6,942 nucleotides of DNA from Streptosporangiaceae bacterium (GCA_030052355.1 JASIGS010000410.1:1-6942), one strand, 5' to 3'; counted from the first letter of the stretch, positions 1 to 6,852 are shown. Numbers and translations: made by a program. Notes: generated from the letters alone by a model not told the origin.

Positions 1-1067
1 GGGCTCGCGGAGATCTCCTCGAGGTTTGCGCCGAGCGTCTTCCCCGTCACCGTCAGCACGTCGAGGTGCAGCATGTCCCGCAGCTCCAGCATGACGGCGG
101 GGACGCCCCCGGCGTACCAGAAGTACTCGACCGGGTAACGCCCGGTCGTCTTCACGTTGGCCAGCACCGGGACCCTGCGGTGGATCCGGTCGAAGTCGTC
201 GATGCCCACGTCCACGCCGGCCTCCCTGGCTATGACCGGCAGGTGCAGCAGGGCGTTGGTCGACCCGCCCACGGCGGCGTGCAGCGCGATGGCGTTCTCG
301 AAGGCGTCGCGGGTCAGGATCTGGCGCGGCGTGATCCCGGCGTCTATCAGCGGCAGCAGTTGCTTGCCGGTGGCACGCGCGTAGCGCAGCAGCTTGGTCA
401 GCGGCGCCGGGGTCAGCGAGGTTCCCGGCAGCGCCAGCCCGAGCGCCTCCGCGAGCACCTGCCCAGTGCTGGCGCTGCCCATGAACTGGCAGGCGCCGCA
501 GGTCGGGCACGCGCCGCGCTGAGCGACCTCGAGGTCCCTCGACGGCATCTCGCCGCGCTCCACCTCGGCGCCCATCGACCACATCTTGTCGGACGTCACG
601 TAGTCCGGCGCGTTCAGCTGCGTGCCGCCGGGCAGGTGGATGGCCGGCAGGTCGCAGCGTGCGATCGCCAGCAGGTGCGCGGGCACCGACTTGTCGTTGC
701 CGGAGATCAGCACCATGCCGTCGTGCGGATGGCCGAGCGCGTGGATCTCGACCATCGCCGCGATGATGTCGCGCGAGACCAGCGAGTAGCTCATCCCGCT
801 GGTCGCCTGCACCACGCCGTCGCAGATGTCGCTTACGGTGAAGACCCCCGGCTTGCCGCCAGCTTCGTAGACGCCGTTGCTCACCTCAGTGACGAGCTCC
901 CTGAAGTGGAACGTGCCGGGATGGCCCATGCCGTCTGCGCTGTCGACCAGTACCTGGGGCTTGCCAAGGTCCTCTTCTGTCCAGTTCATCCCGAGACGCA
1001 GCGCGTCGCCCTGGTGGTTGACGAGCCGCATTCGCTGGCTCCGCAGTCGTGACGGAGCCTTGGTCAT
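1..1067 (-). CDS. IlvD/Edd family dehydratase (sugar-acid or dihydroxy-acid dehydratase), 3' end outside window
   Basis: The first 355 residues are present; family members are usually about 570-650 residues, so the C-terminal part lies beyond base 1. Family marks are the CDG motif (Cys82), a LVSRD segment (residues 97-101), a DK-x-x-P segment (125-129), the CPTCGAC cysteine cluster (Cys187, 190, 193) and AVGGSTNALLH (265-275). Characterised members dehydrate sugar acids or dihydroxy acids to 2-keto-3-deoxy acids using an Fe-S cluster and Mg. The segment around 299-350 (RVP, AGGVP, VLTVTG) recalls YjhG/YagF-type xylonate dehydratases and Edd, but I cannot fix the substrate. Residue 124 is Asn where CDK-motif members carry a cluster-ligand Cys. 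The start is chosen because ATG overlaps the TGA of the upstream dehydrogenase gene (ATGA), with GGAG seven bases ahead. Family assignment is firm; substrate is open, and activity is uncertain because of Asn124. Confidence 0.88.
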   Translation of the reverse strand, partial: MTKAPSRLRSQRMRLVNHQGDALRLGMNWTEEDLGKPQVLVDSADGMGHPGTFHFRELVTEVSNGVYEAGGKPGVFTVSDICDGVVQATSGMSYSLVSRDIIAAMVEIHALGHPHDGMVLISGNDKSVPAHLLAIARCDLPAIHLPGGTQLNAPDYVTSDKMWSMGAEVERGEMPSRDLEVAQRGACPTCGACQFMGSASTGQVLAEALGLALPGTSLTPAPLTKLLRYARATGKQLLPLIDAGITPRQILTRDAFENAIALHAAVGGSTNALLHLPVIAREAGVDVGIDDFDRIHRRVPVLANVKTTGRYPVEYFWYAGGVPAVMLELRDMLHLDVLTVTGKTLGANLEEISAS

Positions 1068-2494
1068 CGCGGCGCTCCGGACCTAACCGGTCCTTGCGAC
1101 CCGGCGGGGTACTCCTCGAGCGGAACCAGGTCCTTCGACCAGGCCTCGAGCACGGGGCTGACTACGCGCCAGGACTCCTCGGCCTCGTCACCGCGGATCG
1201 ACAGCGTGGCGTCCCCGGCGAGCACCTGCCGCAGCAGCCCGCCGTAGGCCGGTAGTTCTGGCGGCGCGATCTTGGCCGACAAGGTGAGCGGCGCCAGCGT
1301 CCTCGCGCGTGCGCCGATGCCGGTGAGCTCCATCGTCAGCTCCTCCGGCTCGAGCCCGAACCGCAGCGTGTTGGCGGCCGGCTCGCCGTTATGCGCGCCC
1401 GCACCACCAGTACCCCCGTTGAACCCGGCCGGCAGGTGCGGCACGTGCCGGAAGTGCACGTTGACCTCTTTGCGGTCGTGACCGAGTGCCTTGCCGGTGC
1501 GCAGCCGGAACACCGTATCTGGCCAGCGCCAGTTGTCCAGCTCGAGCTCGATCTCCGCGAACGTCTCGGTCCGGTGCGCGGAGTCGACGCCCTGCTCGTC
1601 GATGTAGGCAGGAACAGGGTGATCGGTCCGCCCGGCGGCGTACCGGGCGCGCCGGGTGCGGCGCAGGATCTCCTCGCCAGCCAGCGGCCGGACGCTGCGC
1701 AGCACGTCGACCTTCCGGTCCCGGAGATCCCGCTCACCGAGGCTGATCGGGGGCTCCATGGCGGTCAGGCAGAGCAGCTGGAGCAGGTGGTTCTGCAGCA
1801 TGTCCTTGAGCGCGCCGACGCCGTCGTAGTAACCGGCCCGTCCTTCCAGTGCAAGAGACTCGTCCCAGACGATCTCGATCTGGTCGATGTGCGAGCTGTT
1901 CCAGAGCGGCTCGAGCATCCTGTTGGCCAGCCTGGTGCCGAGCAGGTTCTGCACCGTGGTCATCGCGAGGAAGTGATCGACCCTGAACACCGCCTGCTCC
2001 GGTACCGTCTCGTCGAGCAGGTGGTTCAGCGCGATCGCGCTGTCGAGGTCGGTCCCGAACGGTTTCTCCAGCACGATCCGGCTGCCGGCGGGCAGCCCGG
2101 CCTCGTGCAGCGCCGTGACGGCGGCGGGAAAGACCGCGGGCGGCAGCGCGAGGTAAGCGGCCACCGGCCCATCGTCCGCGGCCTTCGCCGCGGGCATGCG
2201 GTCGCCTGCTATCGCTGCCGCGACGCTGGCCGGGTCGGTCACGTCGGCCGCGACGTAGCTGCACGCGGCCACGACGGCCTGCCGCGCGCCGACCCGCACG
2301 CTGCCGGCGTGCCGGTCGAGCTGGGCGGCAGCCCAGTCCCTGTAGTCCGCGGTGGTCCAGTCCTCACGGCCGGCCGCGACGAGACTGAACCCGCCGGGAA
2401 GCTCGTCGGCGGCTCGCAGCGCGGCAAGCGCCGGCAGCAGGTACCGCGCGGCGAGGTCGCCCGTCGCGCCGAAGATGACCAGCCGGCTGATCAT
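1064..2494 (-). CDS. zwf: Glucose-6-phosphate dehydrogenase family protein, diverged active site
   Basis: A 476-residue protein, slightly shorter than typical G6PDH (about 490-510). An N-terminal Rossmann motif GATGDLA (residues 9-15) binds NAD(P). EKPFGTDL (143-150), the substrate-site segment RVDHFL (171-176), the catalytic-base region QNHLLQL (His236, with Asp231), RTGKAL (332-337) and the C-terminal YPAGSQGP (462-469) all match the family, which oxidises glucose-6-phosphate to 6-phosphogluconolactone. Two conserved lysines are missing. The Lys of the usual DHYLGKE motif is Met178 (segment HFLAMTT), and the Lys of the usual RKLxP motif is Tyr18. Glycine-rich residues 357-367 look like a small loop insertion. 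The start ATG overlaps the TGA of the GH15 gene (ATGA) and has GGGAG four bases ahead; a longer in-frame reading to 2638 runs inside the GH15 gene and lacks family similarity. Fold and family are secure; catalysis of the classical reaction is not, so the symbol denotes family only. Confidence 0.88.
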   Translation of the reverse strand: MISRLVIFGATGDLAARYLLPALAALRAADELPGGFSLVAAGREDWTTADYRDWAAAQLDRHAGSVRVGARQAVVAACSYVAADVTDPASVAAAIAGDRMPAAKAADDGPVAAYLALPPAVFPAAVTALHEAGLPAGSRIVLEKPFGTDLDSAIALNHLLDETVPEQAVFRVDHFLAMTTVQNLLGTRLANRMLEPLWNSSHIDQIEIVWDESLALEGRAGYYDGVGALKDMLQNHLLQLLCLTAMEPPISLGERDLRDRKVDVLRSVRPLAGEEILRRTRRARYAAGRTDHPVPAYIDEQGVDSAHRTETFAEIELELDNWRWPDTVFRLRTGKALGHDRKEVNVHFRHVPHLPAGFNGGTGGAGAHNGEPAANTLRFGLEPEELTMELTGIGARARTLAPLTLSAKIAPPELPAYGGLLRQVLAGDATLSIRGDEAEESWRVVSPVLEAWSKDLVPLEEYPAGSQGPVRSGAPR

Positions 2495-4314
2495 GTCGCT
2501 CCCATCGCCCTGGCGATCCTGACACCGCTGGATATGACGCCGATGTGACTGAACGCCTGCGGGTAGTTCCCCATGAAGTCGCCGGTCGTGGGGTCGATCT
2601 GCTCCGACAGCAGGCCGAGCGGGCTCGCCCTCGCGCACAGCGAGGCGTAGAGCTCCTGGGCCTCGCTCACCCGGCCCTGCACGGCGAGGTTGTCGACCAG
2701 CCAGAAGCTACAGAGCAGGAACGCGCCTTCATCGCCGGGCAGCCCGTCCGGCGAATCCTCGTGCAGGTACCGGTAGAGCAGGCCGTCGCCGGCCGACAGC
2801 CGCTCGGCTATCGCCGTCGTCGTCGCCACCATGCGGGGGTGGTCGGCCGGCACCACCAGCCGCAGCGGCAGCGCGAGCAGGCTGGCGTCCAGGCTGCCAC
2901 CGCCGTCGAGCTGCTCGCTCAGGGTCTGGGCCTTCTCGTCCCACGACTCGTCGATGATCGCCTGCCTGAGCTTGGCGGCCGCGCCTCGCCACGGTCCTAT
3001 CGGTCCTGGCAGGCCGAGCCGGTCGCCGATGGCGGCGGCCCGGTCGAGCGCGACCTCGCACATCGCGGCCGAGTAGGTGAAGACCTGGCCTTCGTTGCGG
3101 ACCTCCCAGATGCCCTGGTCCGGCTGCCGCCAGGCGGTCCTCGCGGTCTCGGCGAGGCTGGACAGCGCGCCCCACAGCGACGGCTCGATCTCCCCGCCCG
3201 CCCGCGCCCACTGGTCGGCGCAGTCGAGTATCTCCCCGTACACGTCGTGCTGGCGCTGGTCGGCGGCGCCGTTTCCCCACCGGGCTGGCGCGGAGCGCTG
3301 GTACCCCTCGAGCTCGGTGTCCTCCCACTCGCCGGGCACCTCGCTGCCGTCCAGGTCGTACATGATCCGCGGCCAGCGGCTCTGCTCGAAGGCGTCGAGC
3401 ACCCAGCCGAGGAACGCGTCGGCCTCGCCGCCGAACCCGATCCTGCGCATCGCGTAGACGGTGTAGGAGGCGTCCCGGATCCAGGTGTACCGGTAGTCCC
3501 AGTTCCTGACCCCGCCGATCGGTGCGGGCAGTGAGGAGGTAGGCGCCGCGACCAGCGACCCGTTGGACCAGTGGTCGCACAGCTTGAGCGTGATGGCCGA
3601 GCGCTTGACCAGGGCCCGCTCGGGACCGTCGTAGCTGAAGTTCGTCATCCACGCCCGCCATGCCTCCGCCGTGGCCGCTATCAGCGCCTGCGCGTCGAAC
3701 TTGTGGTGACGGTGCGAGCGGCCCCAGCCGAGCACGAAGTCGAGCCGGTCGCCTTCGGACAGCTCGTGCACCGCGTGCAGGCCGTCGAGCTGGCGGTTGG
3801 AGCGGAGGTGCAGCCGCAGCTCGGGCCGGCGCGCCGGCCGCACCTCCAGTCCGCCAAGGGCGGGCCGTACATGCGCGCCGCCGCGTGGCTCGAGGTCAAC
3901 CTTCAGCCGGACCGTGCCGTCGAGCACGACCGCGGAGCGGACAAGCTCCGACCGGTGCGCCGGGGCGTCGTCGGTCAGGTCGGCTCCCGAGCGCACCGCG
4001 AGCGCGTCGGTGACCCGGACGGTCCCGGTGGCGCTGCGCAGATCGGTCTGCAGAACCGCGGTCTCTGGCTGGTAGACCTGCCTGGCCCCGGTCAGGTCCT
4101 CAGGGGTGATGCAGAAGCTGCCGCCCGCGTCGTGATCGAGCAGTCCGCAGAACAGCGCCTCGGAGTCGAAACGCGGCAAGCACAGCCACGGGATGCTGCC
4201 GTCGCGCCCGACCAGGGCCACCGTGGCCCCGTCGCCGATCAGCCCGAGGTCCTCCAGCGGCAGGTAGCCATCGCGCGTGCGGACGGGCCGGAACGCAGGA
4301 TCAAGATCAAGCAT
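2491..4314 (-). CDS. Glycoside hydrolase family 15 protein (glucoamylase- or trehalase-like)
   Basis: A 607-residue protein with the two-part build of bacterial GH15 enzymes. An N-terminal beta-rich domain (about 1-220) opens with PLEDLGLIGDGATVALVGRD (residues 19-38). An (alpha/alpha)6 catalytic domain follows, with RNWDYRYTWIRDA (270-282), GNGAADQRQHDVYGE (347-361), GIWEVR (401-406) and SEQIDPTTGDFMGNYPQAFS (570-589). By family analogy Glu404 is the general acid and Glu571 the general base; both are present, so it should be active as an inverting hydrolase releasing glucose. No signal peptide or membrane segment is seen, so it likely acts in the cytosol on trehalose or maltodextrin; sequence alone cannot separate mycobacterial-type trehalase from glucoamylase or glucodextranase. 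The chosen ATG has GGAG five bases ahead and begins the family-like sequence; an upstream in-frame ATG at 4416 would add a Cys/Trp-rich unlike-family leader. It is the first gene of the operon. Confidence 0.93.
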   Translation of the reverse strand: MLDLDPAFRPVRTRDGYLPLEDLGLIGDGATVALVGRDGSIPWLCLPRFDSEALFCGLLDHDAGGSFCITPEDLTGARQVYQPETAVLQTDLRSATGTVRVTDALAVRSGADLTDDAPAHRSELVRSAVVLDGTVRLKVDLEPRGGAHVRPALGGLEVRPARRPELRLHLRSNRQLDGLHAVHELSEGDRLDFVLGWGRSHRHHKFDAQALIAATAEAWRAWMTNFSYDGPERALVKRSAITLKLCDHWSNGSLVAAPTSSLPAPIGGVRNWDYRYTWIRDASYTVYAMRRIGFGGEADAFLGWVLDAFEQSRWPRIMYDLDGSEVPGEWEDTELEGYQRSAPARWGNGAADQRQHDVYGEILDCADQWARAGGEIEPSLWGALSSLAETARTAWRQPDQGIWEVRNEGQVFTYSAAMCEVALDRAAAIGDRLGLPGPIGPWRGAAAKLRQAIIDESWDEKAQTLSEQLDGGGSLDASLLALPLRLVVPADHPRMVATTTAIAERLSAGDGLLYRYLHEDSPDGLPGDEGAFLLCSFWLVDNLAVQGRVSEAQELYASLCARASPLGLLSEQIDPTTGDFMGNYPQAFSHIGVISSGVRIARAMGAT

Positions 4315-4516
4315 GCAGTCTCCGCCCCCGACCTGCATCGCGCAGCAACACCACGCAGCCAGCAATCCCCACGTCTGGCCGGTCAACTGCATACCCTCGG
4401 CGTCCACTGGATACACCGGCTGCAGAGCCAGCCGTTGCCCCTAGCGTGACGGTCCGGGCTATGGTGGGAAACGACCGCCCATCCAGGGGCCGTATGGCTC
4501 GTCCGCCGGAGAGATC
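4315..4516. promoter_or_regulatory. Divergent promoter region between the GH15 operon and the P450 gene
   Basis: This 202-base non-coding stretch separates two genes read outward, so it must hold both promoters. On the plus strand a weak TTGCCC (4435-4440) and TATGGT (4460-4465) pair, 19 bases apart, could serve the P450 gene with a leader of about 45 bases. On the minus strand a TTGACC box (4386-4381) has no convincing -10 partner, so the operon promoter is not located. A 6-bp inverted repeat with 6-nt spacer (CGGCTG / CAGCCG, 4417-4434) abuts the plus-strand -35 candidate and could be an operator, although such short GC-rich repeats arise by chance. Confidence 0.5.
4435..4465 (+). promoter_or_regulatory. 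Candidate promoter for the P450 gene
   Basis: TTGCCC at 4435-4440 and TATGGT at 4460-4465 resemble the -35 and TANNNT -10 of a housekeeping actinobacterial sigma factor. The 19-base spacing is slightly long and the -35 is imperfect. Transcription would start near 4472. This is inferred from pattern only. Confidence 0.3.
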
Positions 4517-5716
4517 ATGAGCCAGCCCGTGCAACCTCCACAGGACGGCAGGCTCCGTTTCTTCCGGCTGCCAATGTCGGAGAGCCGTACGCCGGCATAT
4601 CAGATGGTCAGGGACGCGGGGGCGGTCATCAGAAGCCCGCGCGGCTACGTCCTCACGTCCAGCGAGTACGTCGAGTTCGCGCTGAAACATCCCGAGCTGT
4701 TCTCGTCGCAGAAGGCGTTCGACCTGGTGGGCAGCCCGCTGCCGCTGGTTCCCCTGGCCTTCGACGCACCCGCGCACACCCGGTACCGGCGGATCCTGCA
4801 GCCGTTCTTCAGCCCGCGCGAGGTGGCGGCCTGGCAGCCGATGGTCCGCAGGCTCGTGGGCACGCTCATCGACTCGTTCGCCGGCCGCGGGCACTGCGAT
4901 CTGGTCACCGACCTCGCCATTCCGCTGCCGGCCGAGGTGTTCCTCACCCTGTTCGGCTTGCCGCTCGATGACAGGGACGCTCTGATCGGGTGGAAGGAGG
5001 GCCTGCTCTCCAGTCCCATCCTGGCCGCGGGGAACCCGTCCGAGGTGACGATAGAGGCGGGCGCCGAGCTGTTCGGTTATCTTGCGGGCCATATAGCGGA
5101 ACGCCGCCGTGACGGTGCCGGTACCGACGACCTGCTCGGCCGTCTGCTGGCTGACACCAGCGAGGAGCGGCTGTCCGACGAGGAGCTGATCGGCCTGTCG
5201 TTCCTGTTCGTGCTGGCCGGGCTGGACACGGTGACGTCCGTGCTGAGCATCGTGTTCGCCGCGCTGGCCGCACAGCCACGGCTCCGGCAGCAGATCGTCG
5301 GCGACCCAGCGGTCATCCCGGCCGCGATCGAGGAGATGCTGCGGTTCGACGGTCCCGTCGTCTTCCTGCCGCGGGTCGCCAGCAAGGACATCGAGCTCGG
5401 CGGCCAGACGATACCGGCGGGCGCGCAGGTCCAGGTTTCCGTCGCGGTCGCGAACCGGGATCCGGCCGAGCACCCGGGTCCTGACGAGATCGACTTCGGC
5501 CGCCAGGAAAGGCATCTCGCGTTCGGGGCAGGCCCGCACCGTTGCCTCGGGGCGCACCTGGCCAGGATGGAGCTGCGCGAGGTACTGGCCGAGTGGCACA
5601 AGCGAATTCCCGAGTACCAGCTCGCGCCAGGATTCACCCCGCTCGTGCCGTGGCCGACGGGCACCGTCGGGCTCGACACGCTGGAGCTGGTGTTCCCGCC
5701 CGGCGGACGGAGTTAG
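4517..5716 (+). CDS. Cytochrome P450, bacterial class I type
   Basis: A complete 399-residue soluble P450, the usual length for bacterial three-component enzymes. Visible landmarks are the C-helix HTRYR (His87 and Arg91, heme propionate contacts), the I-helix AGLDT (234-238, oxygen-activation acid-Thr pair), the K-helix ExxR (Glu273, Arg276) and the heme loop FGAGPHRCLG (336-345) with Cys343 as heme ligand. There is no transmembrane anchor. The enzyme should mono-oxygenate a small lipophilic substrate with electrons from a ferredoxin and reductase, but no partner gene lies in the window. I cannot assign a CYP subfamily or substrate. The ATG has GGAGAG ending three bases before it. The gene is divergent from the GH15 operon and convergent with the FAH-family gene, so it appears to be a single-gene transcription unit. 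Confidence 0.95.
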   Translation: MSQPVQPPQDGRLRFFRLPMSESRTPAYQMVRDAGAVIRSPRGYVLTSSEYVEFALKHPELFSSQKAFDLVGSPLPLVPLAFDAPAHTRYRRILQPFFSPREVAAWQPMVRRLVGTLIDSFAGRGHCDLVTDLAIPLPAEVFLTLFGLPLDDRDALIGWKEGLLSSPILAAGNPSEVTIEAGAELFGYLAGHIAERRRDGAGTDDLLGRLLADTSEERLSDEELIGLSFLFVLAGLDTVTSVLSIVFAALAAQPRLRQQIVGDPAVIPAAIEEMLRFDGPVVFLPRVASKDIELGGQTIPAGAQVQVSVAVANRDPAEHPGPDEIDFGRQERHLAFGAGPHRCLGAHLARMELREVLAEWHKRIPEYQLAPGFTPLVPWPTGTVGLDTLELVFPPGGRS

Positions 5717-5727
5717 TCCCGCCTGGG

Positions 5728-6633
5728 TCAGAACCCGGCCGGCTGGGGTCCGGCCGGACGCCACCTCCAGTCGGCCGGGCCGGGGTCCTCGGCGACCACG
5801 CGATTGCGAATGGTGCCGACCTGCTCGATCGTCACCTCGATGACGTCGCCTGGCTCGAGCCAGACCGGGGGCTGCCGGGCGAAGCCGACGCCTCCCGGCG
5901 TCCCGGTGGCGATGACGTCGCCGGGACGCAGCAGCGTGAAGGAGGAGAAGAACTCGATCGCGCTCGGGATGTCAACGATCATCTGAGACGTCCTGGCGGA
6001 CTGCATCACCTGGCCGTTCAGGGTCGTCGTGAGGGCCGCGTCGGTCACGTCGGCCTCGTCGGTGGTGACGACCTCCGGGCCGATCGGCATGCTGCCCTCG
6101 AAGTTCTTTCCCGCGGTCCACTGGGTGGCGGCGCGCTGCCAGTCACGCGCCGTGGCGTCGTTGAGCACCACGTACCCGGCTATCGCGTCGATCGCCTTGT
6201 CCGCTGGGATGTACCGGCCGCCGGCTCCGATGACGAGGCCGAGTTCGCCCTCATAGTCGAACCTGTCGGTCAGCGCGGGCTTGACCAGGTCGGCGTACGG
6301 GCCGATGGCGCTGCCCTCGCCACGGACGAAGGATTCAGGCCAGGTCGGTACCTGCCTGCCGCCTTCGGCGGCGTGGTCGGCGTAGTTGACGCCGAGGCAG
6401 AGGATCCTGCGTGGCTCGGGCACCGCGGGCCCGAACTGCTCGGGCGCGAACTGCGTGCCGTCGGCATCGGTCAGTCCGCGGGCCGTGTCCATGGCCGCTG
6501 GCCCGGCGGCCAGCAGTCCGGCCAGCGATGCGAGCGCCGGATCGCCCGCCGCGTCGGCCACGTCCACGTAGCCCGAGCGTGCCCGGGCGTGCAGACGCAG
6601 CCCGCGTGCAGTGGAGATGGTCGCAAACCTCAT
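5728..6633 (-). CDS. Fumarylacetoacetate hydrolase (FAH) family protein
   Basis: A 301-residue protein with a short N-terminal domain (about 1-70) and a full FAH catalytic domain. Motifs are LGVNYADHAAE (80-90, with the likely catalytic His87-Glu90 pair), DYEGELGLVIG (126-136, metal ligands Glu128 and Glu130), LNDATARD (157-164, metal ligand Asp159), GKNFEGSMPIGP (175-186, Lys176), and RPGDVIATGTPGGVG (236-250). Members hydrolyse or decarboxylate/isomerise acyl-pyruvate compounds using Mg or Mn: fumarylpyruvate, diketo-deoxy sugar acids, or homoprotocatechuate-pathway diacids. Motifs do not identify which. The start ATG has a strong GGAGG seven bases ahead; earlier in-frame ATGs add residues outside the family alignment. 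It converges with the P450 gene, 11 bases between stops, and is apparently monocistronic here. A weak TATGCT (6686-6681) on its strand may be a -10 box. Cytosolic; all metal ligands are present, so likely active. Confidence 0.93.
   Translation of the reverse strand: MRFATISTARGLRLHARARSGYVDVADAAGDPALASLAGLLAAGPAAMDTARGLTDADGTQFAPEQFGPAVPEPRRILCLGVNYADHAAEGGRQVPTWPESFVRGEGSAIGPYADLVKPALTDRFDYEGELGLVIGAGGRYIPADKAIDAIAGYVVLNDATARDWQRAATQWTAGKNFEGSMPIGPEVVTTDEADVTDAALTTTLNGQVMQSARTSQMIVDIPSAIEFFSSFTLLRPGDVIATGTPGGVGFARQPPVWLEPGDVIEVTIEQVGTIRNRVVAEDPGPADWRWRPAGPQPAGF
5735..5757. terminator. Hairpin at the convergent P450/FAH gene ends, possible terminator
   Basis: The 8-base self-complementary sequence CCGGCCGG occurs at 5735-5742 and again at 5750-5757, giving a perfect 8-bp all-GC stem with a 7-nt loop. 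It starts 18 bases after the P450 stop and lies inside the last codons of the FAH gene. No T-run follows, which is common for actinobacterial terminators but leaves the call uncertain. It would act mainly on P450 transcripts, since FAH translation runs through it. Confidence 0.4.
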
Positions 6634-6749
6634 CGGCGAACCTCCGAGACCGGCCGGCAGGCCATAGTTGTGGCAGACCGAGCATAGGGTCGCGGGCCGC
6701 GGCGGGCAGCCCCGGGACAACTCCCACCGCCGGGCGAAGCGGTCGCGAG

Positions 6750-6807
6750 GCCATGATCACGGAAACTTGGGCTAGCTACAGCATGCGCGAATTTCCGTGA
6801 TCATGGC
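6750..6807. repeat. Perfect 16-bp inverted repeat with 26-nt loop
   Basis: GCCATGATCACGGAAA at 6750-6765 is exactly the reverse complement of 6792-6807. The 26-nt loop contains two small palindromes, GCTAGC (6771-6776) and GCATGC (6781-6786). A 16-bp perfect match is far beyond chance. The arms are less GC-rich than the surroundings, and no T-run follows on either strand. It may be a dispersed palindromic repeat (REP or MITE-like, 58 bp in total), a two-way terminator or insulator between divergent units, or a double operator. No flanking target duplication is evident. Confidence 0.85.
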
Positions 6808-6852
6808 GCCGGGCCGCTATGTGGCACAGCACAACGGCCGGCTACCAATCAC

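Noticed and set aside
66..1052. Open frame of 328 codons on the plus strand opposite the dehydratase
   Set aside because: Minus-strand translation shows continuous IlvD/Edd family motifs to the window edge; the plus-strand frame is a shadow.
1391..2548. Open frame of 385 codons on the plus strand opposite the Zwf homologue
   Set aside because: The minus-strand reading carries the complete series of G6PDH motifs; the plus-strand reading carries none.
2495..2638. Upstream extension of the Zwf homologue
   Set aside because: The extra 48 residues lie inside the GH15 gene and do not resemble G6PDH; the ATG at 2494 has GGGAG and begins directly before the Rossmann motif.
2545..3534. Open frame of 329 codons on the plus strand opposite the GH15 gene
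   Set aside because: Translation is repetitive and without motifs, while the opposite strand holds the GH15 catalytic domain.
4315..4416. Upstream extension of the GH15 protein, including a hydrophobic Leu-Ala-Ala-Trp-Cys stretch that could suggest a signal peptide
   Set aside because: Short, lacks a proper positively charged start and cleavage site, and a better start with GGAG lies at 4314.
4307..5764. Long open frame (485 codons) on the minus strand opposite the P450 gene
   Set aside because: Low-complexity Arg/Gly/Gln-rich translation with no family motifs, opposite a P450 with every catalytic motif. Long antisense frames are expected in GC-rich coding DNA.
5542..6687. Open frame of 381 codons on the plus strand opposite the FAH gene
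   Set aside because: No recognisable domain, and it overlaps both the P450 end and the well-supported FAH gene; a compositional shadow.
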